A DNA stretch of 19,227 bases, taken from Ktedonobacterales bacterium. GTDB taxonomy: Bacteria; Chloroflexota; Ktedonobacteria; Ktedonobacterales; JADMIN01. Positions 1-6,928 of the stretch are shown one piece after another (the first letter of the stretch is position 1; the number at the start of each line of letters is the position of its first letter). The stretch lies in contig JAICVT010000040.1 in NCBI GenBank assembly GCA_025935235.1, forward strand, positions 1 to 19,227, written 5' to 3'. The notes under the pieces are model-generated. The model was not told the DNA's origin. It ran no database searches and saw only the letters and a list, made by a program, of their open reading frames with translations. The position numbers were made by a program, and so were the translations under genes.

Positions 1-312
1 GACATCGCAAAGGCGCGCGCGTTCTATGTGGACGCGCTGGGTATGGCGGTCGAGGCGGAGAGTCCGATGTTCCTTCAGGTGGCGGCATCCAGCGGGCCAG
101 GGGTGAGCCTCGGCATCTCCGCCACCGAAGCCGTCACACTGGCCGGTCGCATCCTCTGGTGCCAGGTAGACGATGTGGAGGCGCTGCGCGCCCGACTGGC
201 CGAGCGAGGCATTCACATCACCGCCGAGCTGAAGGATGAGCCGTTTGGCCGCACCCTCTCGTTCGCCGACCCAGAGGGCAACATCCTCAGCGCCTACCAG
301 CCACACTCCTAG
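1..312 (+). CDS. VOC/glyoxalase-superfamily protein, C-terminal part (5' end outside window)
   Basis: The frame is open from the first base and ends at a TAG at 310-312, so about 103 C-terminal residues are visible. The opening residues (AKARAFYVDALGM) match the first strand and helix of a glyoxalase/bleomycin-resistance (VOC) module. The end, FADPEGNILSAYQ, is the usual closing strand, where the Glu of DPEGN is often a metal ligand in this superfamily. In between, ILWCQVDDVEALRARLAERGI is the typical 'distance-and-helix' segment. VOC proteins include lyases, dioxygenases and antibiotic-binding proteins, and nothing here distinguishes them, so no substrate is assigned. An internal GTG at 28 is not a convincing start because family-typical sequence begins upstream of it. 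The gene is followed after about 20 bp by a GC-rich hairpin. Confidence 0.8.
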   Translation, partial: DIAKARAFYVDALGMAVEAESPMFLQVAASSGPGVSLGISATEAVTLAGRILWCQVDDVEALRARLAERGIHITAELKDEPFGRTLSFADPEGNILSAYQPHS

Positions 313-331
313 TCAACGACCGCCCGTAACT

Positions 332-359
332 CCCCTCCCCCGCTTCGGCGGGGGAGGGG
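332..359. repeat. Perfect GC hairpin with TTCG tetraloop
   Basis: A 12-bp perfect inverted repeat (arms 332-343 and 348-359, C/G only apart from one T-A pair) encloses the loop TTCG at 344-347. A cUUCGg-type tetraloop would make it exceptionally stable as RNA or single-stranded DNA. It lies 20 bp after the stop of the VOC gene and could end that transcript, but no T-run follows; the downstream sequence is G-rich. Similar C/G-block hairpins occur as dispersed intergenic repeats in high-GC bacteria, and this may be such a repeat. It also marks the exact left boundary of a truncated DNA glycosylase remnant. Confidence 0.7.
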
Positions 360-370
360 GTGGGGGCCAG

Positions 371-607
371 CGCGGCATCGGCGAGTGGTCGGCGATCTTC
401 CTGCTGGTGCGCTGCCTGGGGCGCATGGATGCCATGCCAGGCTCCGATGGCGAGCTGCAGCGCGCCGTCGCGGGGCTCTACAACGACGGCCAGCCGCTGC
501 CCTCCGGCGCCTTCGCCTACCTGCTGGAACGCTACGGCCCCACACGCGGCTACTGGGCCTTCTACTGCCGCAACGCCGTCGAGAGTGGCAGCGGCCGTTC
601 CGAGTGA
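371..607 (+). pseudogene. C-terminal remnant of an AlkA-type (HhH-GPD) DNA-3-methyladenine glycosylase
   Basis: The frame 371-607 (stop TGA 605-607) reads RGIGEWSAIFLLVRCLGRMDAMP, then a Gly-Ser-Asp and an amphipathic stretch, then ERYGPTRGYWAFYCRNA. This is the order of the last third of AlkA-like glycosylases: the hairpin of the helix-hairpin-helix motif, the G-R-x-D-x-x-P-x-x-D segment with the catalytic Asp, and the final Trp/Tyr-rich helix. Everything N-terminal to the hairpin turn is missing: upstream in the same frame there is only the GC hairpin and out-of-frame VOC sequence, and no start codon or ribosome binding site fits. It is therefore read as a decayed fragment of a base-excision repair gene (alkyl-base removal). 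Alternatively, it could be the end of a gene disrupted by a deletion or repeat insertion. Not expected to be functional. Confidence 0.6.
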
Positions 608-665
608 GTCGCCACATGCCAAACGGAACAGCGCGGCGCATTAGAATCACCGAGTTCGCTGCGTT

Positions 666-1655
666 ATGTTCCGCAAACGCTTCCTTGCCGCGTACACTAC
701 AGTAGGAGCATCGGCGACAGAGCTGATGCGCTGTAATGCCGCAAAAGTGAAAGGCTGGGGGGCGGTGCCCAAACAACCACTCGCTGAGGTCTTCGGCTTT
801 CCCGTAGACAACTTCACGCCAGAGGCACAGCGCTATCGAGCGCGGAAGTTGTGTCCATACAACAATCGCGTACCGAACTGCACGAAAGACAAAGTCGAGA
901 ATCCACTTGGCGTTTGCAGCGTGTACGAGCAAGATCACGCGGTTGTAACCTGCCCTGTGCGCTTCCGGCAGGACTGGCGAGTTGCCGATGACGCGGCGGA
1001 TTTCTTCTTCTCGCCCGGCGCCAAGTGGACCTCGCTGACCGAGGTGCGCTTGAACGACCGCCACGGACGCTCCGCTGGTAACATCGACATTGTGCTTGTT
1101 TCATATGACGACGTCGGTCACATCACGGAATTTGGAGCGCTGGAGGTTCAAGCTGTCTATATCTCTGGCAACGTGCGGGCGCCCTTTGAGCATTATCTGT
1201 TGGATCCACACAGCCACGCGGTGATGGATTGGTCAAAGCGCCGATTCTATCCACGCCCCGACTACCTGTCATCCTCTCGCAAGCGCCTCGCTCCGCAACT
1301 GCTCTTCAAAGGAGGCATTCTGCATGCCTGGGGAAAGAAGCAGGCGGTAGCCGTAGATCGCCACTTCTTTGCCTCTTTGCCGAAACTCGATGAGGTCGCG
1401 CGTGAAGATGCTGAATTGGCATGGCTCATCTATGATTTGCGTCGCGATCAGCAGACCAATCGGTTCCAGCAGGCGCTTGACCGAGTGGCCTATACCAGAT
1501 TCAAGCCCACGTTGGATACAATCACCACAGCGGAGCCGGGAGACATCCAGGAGTTCGTCGAACATATACAGGCGCGTCTCGATGAAAAGCGCGATGGTGA
1601 TGACGCGACGCCTCCAGATGCGCCATCGCTCCAGGACCTGCTAGGTGGAGAATAG
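666..1655 (+). CDS. NotI-family type II restriction endonuclease
   Basis: 329 residues. A four-Cys cluster (C63, C72, C84, C96, with LCPYNNRVPNCTK, LGVCSV and VTCPVRF around the cysteines) follows an EVFGFPVDNF segment. NotI has the same arrangement, in which four cysteines bind an iron. The catalytic core reads NIDIVLV (D141), then FGALEVQAVYISGN (E160, Q162). This is a D...ExQ version of the PD-(D/E)xK nuclease fold; the NotI active site also uses an ExQ, as I recall. The start is the first ATG after an in-frame stop at 642-644; no clear Shine-Dalgarno is seen, and a TAGAAT at 642-647 could be a -10 element close to a leaderless start. The stop is followed three bases later by the methyltransferase ATG, so the two form an R-M operon. 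Base composition is visibly lower in GC than the neighbours, which suggests acquisition by transfer. Confidence 0.8.
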   Translation: MFRKRFLAAYTTVGASATELMRCNAAKVKGWGAVPKQPLAEVFGFPVDNFTPEAQRYRARKLCPYNNRVPNCTKDKVENPLGVCSVYEQDHAVVTCPVRFRQDWRVADDAADFFFSPGAKWTSLTEVRLNDRHGRSAGNIDIVLVSYDDVGHITEFGALEVQAVYISGNVRAPFEHYLLDPHSHAVMDWSKRRFYPRPDYLSSSRKRLAPQLLFKGGILHAWGKKQAVAVDRHFFASLPKLDEVAREDAELAWLIYDLRRDQQTNRFQQALDRVAYTRFKPTLDTITTAEPGDIQEFVEHIQARLDEKRDGDDATPPDAPSLQDLLGGE

Positions 1656-1658
1656 TCC

Positions 1659-2579
1659 ATGTACCAGCCAGCGCTCTTCGATGTGGACCACCTTGCGTCC
1701 ATCGTCAACGTCGCCTCGGTTCCGCAGAGAAGCCCGTTTCGCTATCCCGGAGGGAAAACGTGGCTGGTTCCGCGCATCCGCCGCTGGCTGGCGCGGCGCG
1801 CGCGCGCTGGCGAATTTATCGAGCCGTTTGCGGGTGGCGCTATCATCAGCCTGACCGTGGCGTTTGAGCGGCTTGCTGAGCATGTGACGATGATCGAACT
1901 CGACGAGGATGTAGCGGCTGTCTGGCAAACGATTATGAGCGACGATGGCGCCGAGCGGTTGGCGTCTGAGATTCTCGCTTTTGACATGACACGCGATGCC
2001 GTGGTGGATGCGCTGGCGCGCACACCTGGCTCGGTTCCTGAGCGAGCATTTCAGACAGTGCTCAAGAATCGCGTCTGCCACGGTGGCATCATGGCCGCTG
2101 GTTCAGGGCTCCTCAAAGAAGGCGAGAACGGCAGAGGTCTGCGCTCGCGCTGGTATCCAGAAACACTCGCGCGCCGCATTCGCGCCATCGCTGCCATCCG
2201 AGATCGCATCACCTTCATCCACGATGACGGCCTTGAGGCGCTGGCTCAGCGCGCGAGCGACCCACAAGCCGCCTTCTTCATTGATCCGCCCTATACCGTC
2301 CCAGGCAAGGGGAAACGCGCTGGCTCGCGCCTGTATACACATGCGAATCTCGATCACGGCAGGTTGTTTTTTCTGGCAGACTCGCTGGCAGGTGATTTCC
2401 TGATGACCTATGACGCGGCGGATGAAGTCGTCGCGATGGCAGAGCAGCATAGCTTCGACTATCGGCGCATCCCGATGAAGAGTACTCATCACGCGCAGAT
2501 GCGCGAGCTACTCATCAGCCGCAATCTCGACTGGGTGACCCAGGTATCAGAGGCCTACCCCGCCGACAATGACGCTTGA
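1659..2579 (+). CDS. D12-class (Dam-like) N6-adenine DNA methyltransferase, R-M partner
   Basis: 306 residues. Family motifs appear in alpha-class order: FRYPGGK (27-33, the conserved N-terminal SAM-contacting motif), FIEPFAGGA (53-61, motif I, SAM binding) and DPPY (209-212, catalytic motif IV, here typical of N6-adenine enzymes). An Asn-Arg-containing stretch before an HGG (137-143) matches Dam-type enzymes. It would transfer a methyl group from SAM to adenine within the site cut by the adjacent nuclease and so protect host DNA. A ribosome binding site (GGTGGAG at about 1645) lies inside the end of the endonuclease gene, 3 bp upstream of which this ATG follows the stop, so translation is probably coupled. 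The order R then M is notable because protection must come from prior expression, an internal promoter or coupling. GC content is lower than in the flanks. No specificity can be read from the sequence. Confidence 0.88.
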   Translation: MYQPALFDVDHLASIVNVASVPQRSPFRYPGGKTWLVPRIRRWLARRARAGEFIEPFAGGAIISLTVAFERLAEHVTMIELDEDVAAVWQTIMSDDGAERLASEILAFDMTRDAVVDALARTPGSVPERAFQTVLKNRVCHGGIMAAGSGLLKEGENGRGLRSRWYPETLARRIRAIAAIRDRITFIHDDGLEALAQRASDPQAAFFIDPPYTVPGKGKRAGSRLYTHANLDHGRLFFLADSLAGDFLMTYDAADEVVAMAEQHSFDYRRIPMKSTHHAQMRELLISRNLDWVTQVSEAYPADNDA

Positions 2580-2626
2580 CCTGTTCAGGAGATGAGGTGA
2601 GCGGGTGAGACTGCTGGCCCCAGCCC

Positions 2627-4054
2627 TCACTCGCGCTCGGCCTGCGCGCGGCGTAGCGCAGCGGTGGTTGAGCTGACCCAGGTGGCGCCGCCCACCAGCA
2701 GCGCTTCGTAGGCCGCGCGGCCACGGCCCGAGAAGTCGCGCGCCTGAACCAGCTTTAGCCCGGCCTCCTCAGTCGTGATGCGCAGGCTGCCGCTATCGGG
2801 CGGCACGCCCATGCCTGGCTCCAGCAGGATCACCCGCGCGCCCGCCTCCTGCGCGGCATGCGCTTCATCTAGCAGGGCGATGTTGCCGGGGCCGAGCGGC
2901 GCCGGGCAGATCACCACCACTCCCGCCTCGATCATGCGCTCGCGCGCGGCGGCTAGCCCCTCTGGCGAGATGGCGGCATAGGGCGGCTCCATCAGCGTCA
3001 GCGTCGCCAGCCGCTCGGCCAGCGCGCTATCGCTGTCGCCCACGTTCAGCGGCCCCGCCGAGAAGGGGATCTCCGCGTCGGCCAGCGCGCGCATCAGCAG
3101 CTCACCAGAGCCGCCCCCCGCGATCACGTGCGCCCTCAGTTGTCGCGCCAGCGTGGATGGCGCGGACGCCGCGTCAGGCGCCTGCGGCTCGGCGGAGGGC
3201 TGGACGGGTGGATGCACGCTCAGCCGCTCATCGCCGCGCAGAATGCCCACCCGCACCGGCGTGCCATAGACCGAGGAGAGCGTCGCCTCGTCGAGCGCCT
3301 CGGTGGGTGCGCCATCCGAGACGATGCGCCGAGCGTAGACGATCAGTCGCGGGAAGAAGCGCGCCGCCAGGTTCAGATCGTGCAGCGTGGCGATGACCGT
3401 CAGCCCGCGCTGCTGATTCAGCCGCCGCAGCAGCTCCAGCACCTCGATCTGATAGCGGATGTCCAGATGCGCGGTTGGCTCATCCATCAAGAGCAGCGGA
3501 GATTGCTGGGCGAGCGCCAGCGCCACCATCGTCCGCTGGCGCTCGCCGCCGCTGAGATCGGCGAAGATGCGCTCGGCCAGCGTCTCCAGCCCCGATTCCG
3601 CCAGCGCCTCGTCCACAATCGCACGGTCGCGCGCGCGCAGCGTACCCCAACTCCCCAGGTAGGGCGTGCGCCCCAGCTCGACGATCTGCCGCACGGTGTA
3701 GTTGTACTGGACGGCGAAATCCTGCGGCATCATGGCCACGCGCCGCGCCAGCTCATCGGGCGGCATGCGGCGCACGTCGCGCCCCTCGATCAGCGCGCGG
3801 CCATCCTGCGGATGCAGCGCGCCAGAGGCGATCCGCAGCAGTGTTGATTTTCCGGCGCCGTTGGGGCCGAGCAGCCCGACCATCTCGCCGCGCGCCACCC
3901 GCAGCGTCACCTCGTGCGCGACCAGATCAGCACGCCGCGAGGCTGGGCCGGTTGTTGGCCCATAGGCGAATGTCACCGACTCCAGTGCGAGCGCCAGTGG
4001 CGCGACCGGAGCGGCGGACGAGAAGGGAGTGATCGGAGCCGACACGTCATCCAT
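2627..4054 (-). CDS. btuD: Cobalamin ABC transporter ATP-binding protein with C-terminal extension
   Basis: 475 residues. The first ~270 are a FecE/BtuD-type ATPase: Walker A GPNGAGKST (63-71), Q-loop MPQD (109-112), signature LSGGERQ (167-173), Walker B LLLMDEP (187-193) and switch His in TLHDLN (H225). Two of these would couple ATP hydrolysis to B12 import through BtuC. After a Pro/Ala-rich linker (about 280-305) comes a domain of about 170 residues, beginning HVIAGGGSG and rich in Ala/Gly. It resembles the tail seen, as I recall, in some archaeal and Chloroflexota BtuD proteins and may bind nucleotide or ligand. Ordinary BtuD is about 250-270 residues. Start: ATG at 4054 behind GGTGAGGA, 12 bp after the btuC stop. 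Third gene of btuFCD; B12 specificity is inferred from the upstream cobalamin riboswitch rather than from this protein alone. Confidence 0.88.
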   Translation of the reverse strand: MDDVSAPITPFSSAAPVAPLALALESVTFAYGPTTGPASRRADLVAHEVTLRVARGEMVGLLGPNGAGKSTLLRIASGALHPQDGRALIEGRDVRRMPPDELARRVAMMPQDFAVQYNYTVRQIVELGRTPYLGSWGTLRARDRAIVDEALAESGLETLAERIFADLSGGERQRTMVALALAQQSPLLLMDEPTAHLDIRYQIEVLELLRRLNQQRGLTVIATLHDLNLAARFFPRLIVYARRIVSDGAPTEALDEATLSSVYGTPVRVGILRGDERLSVHPPVQPSAEPQAPDAASAPSTLARQLRAHVIAGGGSGELLMRALADAEIPFSAGPLNVGDSDSALAERLATLTLMEPPYAAISPEGLAAARERMIEAGVVVICPAPLGPGNIALLDEAHAAQEAGARVILLEPGMGVPPDSGSLRITTEEAGLKLVQARDFSGRGRAAYEALLVGGATWVSSTTAALRRAQAERE

Positions 4055-4066
4055 CCAGGGGCGTCC

Positions 4067-5251
4067 TCACCAGCGATAGCGCTGGCCCGCGTAGCGCAAT
4101 AACCATAAGAAGAACGGCCCACCTATCAGCGCTGTTACTACACCCAGCGGAATTTCGGATGGCGCGACGACGGTGCGCGCCAGCAGATCAGCCAGCGTCA
4201 CGAAGAGCGCGCCGCCCAGCGCCGAGGCCGCCACCAGCGGACGACTGCGCGGCCCCAGCAGCAGGCGGCAGACATGCGGCGCGACCAGCCCGACGAATCC
4301 CACCAGGCCGCCGATGGTCACCGAGGCCGCCACCAGCAGCGAGGCCGCGCCCACGATCAGCAGCTTGCGTCGCTCGACCGGCACGCCCAGATGCCCGGCC
4401 ATCTCCTCGCCGAGCGCGAAGGCGTCGAGCGTCGGCGCCAGCCAGAGCGCCACCGCGACGCCGAGCGCCAGCAGCGCCGCCACGATCCAGAGCTGTACCC
4501 ATGACTCTACATCAATCGCGCCGGAGAACCAGAAGTACAGTACTCCAAAATGCTGAGTGAGGGAAGTCACCAGCACAATCAGGATGGTCTGCGCCGCCGT
4601 CAGCAGCGCGCCGACCGCAACCCCTGCCAGCAGCAGCGTCACCACCGGCGTGCGCCCGCCGCGCGTCGCCAGGCCATAGACCACCGCGACCGAGAGCAGC
4701 GCCCCGCCGAAGGCCAGCAGCGTCACCAGGCTGAAGCCGAGCCACTCCACCGTGAACGCGCTGGTGATGGCCAGCGCCACCACCGCGCCCAGCGCCGCGC
4801 CCGACGATGTGCCCAGCAGCAGCGGGTCCGCCAGCGGATTGCGCAGCAGCCCCTGGAAGAGCGCGCCCGCCACGCCCAGCGCCGCACCCACCAGCGCCGC
4901 GCCCAGCGCGCGCGGCAGCCGCACCTGCATCAGGATCAGTTCATCCGAGGCTGGCCAGCGGGGCTGACCCCACCACAGCCCCACGTGGCGCAGCACGATC
5001 CGCAGCGTGGTCAGCGGCGGAATCGCCACCGTCCCCTGCAGCGTCGCCAGTGTCAGCGCCACCAGCAGCCCCAGGGCCAGCCCGACCAGCGCCAGCCTCG
5101 TGCGCGAGCGCGTGATGGCCCTCGCCCTGGTCCGCGCCTGGGCGCCGAAGGCGCTCACCACACGCGCTCGCCCAGTGCGCTCGGCGGTCGCGCTGATTTT
5201 GCCGATCTCGCTGATCTCGCCCGCACGCCCCTTTCGCGGCGCCTGCGCCAT
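4067..5251 (-). CDS. btuC: Cobalamin ABC transporter permease (FecCD family)
   Basis: 394 residues from the chosen start. It has the hydrophobic pattern of a ten-helix FecCD permease: RLPRALGAALVGAALGVAGALFQGLLRNPLADP is the characteristic segment, and GLVGFVGLVAPHVCRLL is the conserved motif near the coupling region. It forms the membrane channel through which B12 passes from the binding protein, driven by BtuD. About 50 basic, hydrophilic N-terminal residues precede the first helix, longer than usual. The frame is open further upstream to an ATG at 5329, but the ATG at 5251 has a good ribosome site (GAGGGAG, about 8 nt spacing), so I prefer it. It lies 127 bp downstream of btuF and 12 bp upstream of btuD. 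FecCD permeases also carry siderophores or heme; B12 is favoured by the riboswitch. Confidence 0.9.
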   Translation of the reverse strand: MAQAPRKGRAGEISEIGKISATAERTGRARVVSAFGAQARTRARAITRSRTRLALVGLALGLLVALTLATLQGTVAIPPLTTLRIVLRHVGLWWGQPRWPASDELILMQVRLPRALGAALVGAALGVAGALFQGLLRNPLADPLLLGTSSGAALGAVVALAITSAFTVEWLGFSLVTLLAFGGALLSVAVVYGLATRGGRTPVVTLLLAGVAVGALLTAAQTILIVLVTSLTQHFGVLYFWFSGAIDVESWVQLWIVAALLALGVAVALWLAPTLDAFALGEEMAGHLGVPVERRKLLIVGAASLLVAASVTIGGLVGFVGLVAPHVCRLLLGPRSRPLVAASALGGALFVTLADLLARTVVAPSEIPLGVVTALIGGPFFLWLLRYAGQRYRW

Positions 5252-5378
5252 GACGGACTCCCTCTGCCAGATCATCATGCGCGCTGGCCGCGCGTCTCCG
5301 CCAGCGCCATCATACGCAATGACGCGCATGGCAGAGGCGTGGGCCAGCGCGCTCAGTCACCTGTCGCTCACACGCCGC

Positions 5379-6344
5379 TCACGAGAAGAGCGACGGGTGC
5401 AGGTCCTTCGCCACGCTATTCAGCCCATCAATGATGCGCGGGCCGGGGCGCTGGGCGAGGTTGGGATCGAGCGAGAAGATGGCGCCCGATTTCACCGCCG
5501 CGATGTCGCCCCAGCCCGGGCGCGCCGCCACCTGTGCCGGAGTCGCGCCATCGGTCAGAATGATGACCTGCGGGTTGGCGGCGATGATGGCTTCGTTGTC
5601 CACCGCCGGGTAGCCACCGCCTGACGTATCGCCGTGGAAGACGTTGACGCCGCCCGCGTCGGCGATCAGCTCATCGCCGAATGAGCCGCCGCCAAAGACA
5701 TAGGTCGGGCCATTGCCATAGTACAACTCCATGTAGACGCTGGGCTTCGCGGCTGAGGCCACCTTCGCCTTGACCGTATCAATGCGGCTCTGCATGCCGG
5801 CGGCCAGCGCGTTGGCGGCGCTCTCGGCATGCGTGAGCTGGCCGATCAGGCGAATCTCTTTGATCGAGCCTTCCAGGTCGAGCGCGGGCAGATCATAGAC
5901 AGTGATGTGCGCGGCCATCAGCTGGGTATCGGCGTGGCTGACGCTGGAGTTGGTCTCGTGGCCGTAGCTCAGCACGAGGTCGGGCTTCAGCGCGATGATC
6001 TGCTCGATGTTCGGTGTGCTGTTGGCGTCGGTGACTTTGGTTTTGGCGGCCATCTCCGCCGGGTAGTCGGTGTAGTTGTCCACGCCGACGACCTGCGCCT
6101 GCTCGTGCAGCGCGCCCAGAATCTCGCTATCCACCGGGGTGAGCGAGATGATGCGCTGCGGCGCTTTGGTTGGGATGACGATAGCCGTGCCATTGGCGTC
6201 TTTGGCCAGCAGCGGCTGCTCAGGGCCGCTGGAGGTCGCGGCGGTCGGGGCGCAGGCGGCGAGCGCCAGCGTCGCGACCAACGCGAGGGTGAGTCCGCCG
6301 ACCACAGCCAGCGAACTGAGACGATTGAGGCGCGAGATACGCAT
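5379..6344 (-). CDS. btuF: Cobalamin-binding lipoprotein of the ABC importer
   Basis: 321 residues. A signal peptide of basic residues and a hydrophobic run ends in a lipobox ...LALAAC, with C31 as the predicted lipidated cysteine, so the protein is tethered outside the membrane. The body is a periplasmic-binding-protein fold of the BtuF/FepB type: RIISLTPVDSEILGALHEQAQVVGVDNYTDYP at the start of the first lobe, KPDLVLSYGH, then the second lobe with GGSFGDELIADAGGVNVF and NPQVIILTDG. It would capture corrinoid and dock on BtuC. The upstream in-frame ATG at 6413 is rejected because the signal peptide begins at the ATG at 6344, which has GGAGGA about 13 nt upstream (a rather long gap). It is the first gene after the cobalamin riboswitch. 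Confidence 0.9.
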   Translation of the reverse strand: MRISRLNRLSSLAVVGGLTLALVATLALAACAPTAATSSGPEQPLLAKDANGTAIVIPTKAPQRIISLTPVDSEILGALHEQAQVVGVDNYTDYPAEMAAKTKVTDANSTPNIEQIIALKPDLVLSYGHETNSSVSHADTQLMAAHITVYDLPALDLEGSIKEIRLIGQLTHAESAANALAAGMQSRIDTVKAKVASAAKPSVYMELYYGNGPTYVFGGGSFGDELIADAGGVNVFHGDTSGGGYPAVDNEAIIAANPQVIILTDGATPAQVAARPGWGDIAAVKSGAIFSLDPNLAQRPGPRIIDGLNSVAKDLHPSLFS

Positions 6345-6628
6345 GAAGATCAGGATTCCTCCAGGGGGTCGCGCGACGGCTCTGCGCCGTGAGCCGCGCA
6401 CAGGCTCTCCCACGGATGAGGACGCGGCGAAGCGCCCTCGACAATGCCCGCATCAGCCGCACGTCGTCATCGGCGCCACGCCCCAACCTGCCCCAGAACA
6501 CAGCCGCGCCCCCGTCTCTGGCGATTCAGAGCGAGGGCGCAGCGCATGGTGGTTGCTGGCGAATAGCGTCGTAGGACCCGGATGATGACGACGCTGCTCT
6601 CTCCTCTTGGCGCGAAGGTCTGAGCATT
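6345..6628 (-). other. Leader between cobalamin riboswitch and btuF
   Basis: 284 nt of untranslated leader on the minus strand. It contains an 8-bp perfect hairpin (arms 6565-6572 and 6588-6595). The loop of that hairpin is complementary over 9 nt to the riboswitch. No classic U-tract terminator and no convincing protein gene is seen, although several short frames are open. Confidence 0.55.
6565..6595 (-). promoter_or_regulatory. Hairpin with loop complementary to the riboswitch (candidate expression platform)
   Basis: AGCGTCGT (6565-6572) and ACGACGCT (6588-6595) form an 8-bp stem around a 15-nt loop. The loop segment at 6574-6582 is an exact inverted repeat of 6652-6660, which in the aptamer lies just before the conserved AAGCCAGGAGACC element. 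The two pairings would compete, as expected for a ligand-controlled switch. The exact mechanism (termination, Rho access or other) cannot be read from the sequence. Confidence 0.45.
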
Positions 6629-6873
6629 CCCCGCAGGTCGGTCTCCTGGCTTCCGGGTCCGCGCGCTCATGCCTGCCATAGCACGGCAGAGGCGCGCGGC
6701 TGGCTGTCCCCCGAACCTTCCCATCGGTCGCCCCGACAGTGGTCTCAACTCACACTCAACGTGCGAGCTGAATGAGGAGCAGCGTATCCCGGTTACAGTG
6801 GCGCGTCCGCATCGGTCTTGCACCGATTTCCCTGGCGTTTCCCTCGCGCGGCGAGGGTCGCCACCTCACGGGT
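6629..6873 (-). ncRNA. Cobalamin (AdoCbl-type) riboswitch
   Basis: On the minus strand the conserved core is present in order: GGTGGCGACCC (about 6855-6866), GGGAAATCGGTGCAAGACCGATGCGG (positions 6807-6832), the B12 box GCCACTGTAACCGGG (about 6787-6802), and the 3' element AAGCCAGGAGACC followed by GACCTGCGG (about 6631-6654). The outer CCCG...AGGT and ACCT...GGG segments can pair to close the aptamer. A variable arm of about 110 nt separates the B12 box from the 3' element. It sits between a strong promoter and btuF. By family knowledge it would lower btuFCD expression when adenosyl- or other cobalamin is abundant. Confidence 0.94.
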
Positions 6874-6898
6874 TCTCGTTATGCGGTTGTACACAGGG

Positions 6899-6928
6899 AG
6901 TATAGCGAGCGGCGGGGCCAGTCGTCAA
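6899..6928 (-). promoter_or_regulatory. Sigma-70-type promoter of the riboswitch-btuFCD transcript
   Basis: On the minus strand TTGACG (6923-6928) is followed after 18 bp by TATACT (6899-6904), a near-consensus promoter. Transcription would start near 6892, about 20 nt before the aptamer. The -35 box overlaps the stop codon (6925-6927) of the upstream regulator gene, so the operon has its own start although it follows a gene on the same strand. Confidence 0.8.

Noticed and set aside
332..359. Hairpin as a rho-independent terminator of the VOC gene
   Set aside because: No T-run follows on either strand; kept only as a repeat/hairpin of uncertain role.
309..1064. Minus-strand open frame of 251 codons over the glycosylase remnant and nuclease start
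   Set aside because: Arg-rich shadow of the NotI-like gene, whose Cys4 motif lies on the opposite strand in the same DNA.
4550..5434. Plus-strand open frame of 294 codons
   Set aside because: Antisense to btuC, low-complexity Gln/Arg/His composition, no ribosome site.
6467..6823. Minus-strand frame of 118 codons
   Set aside because: Lies inside the cobalamin riboswitch and its leader, whose RNA motifs explain the conservation.
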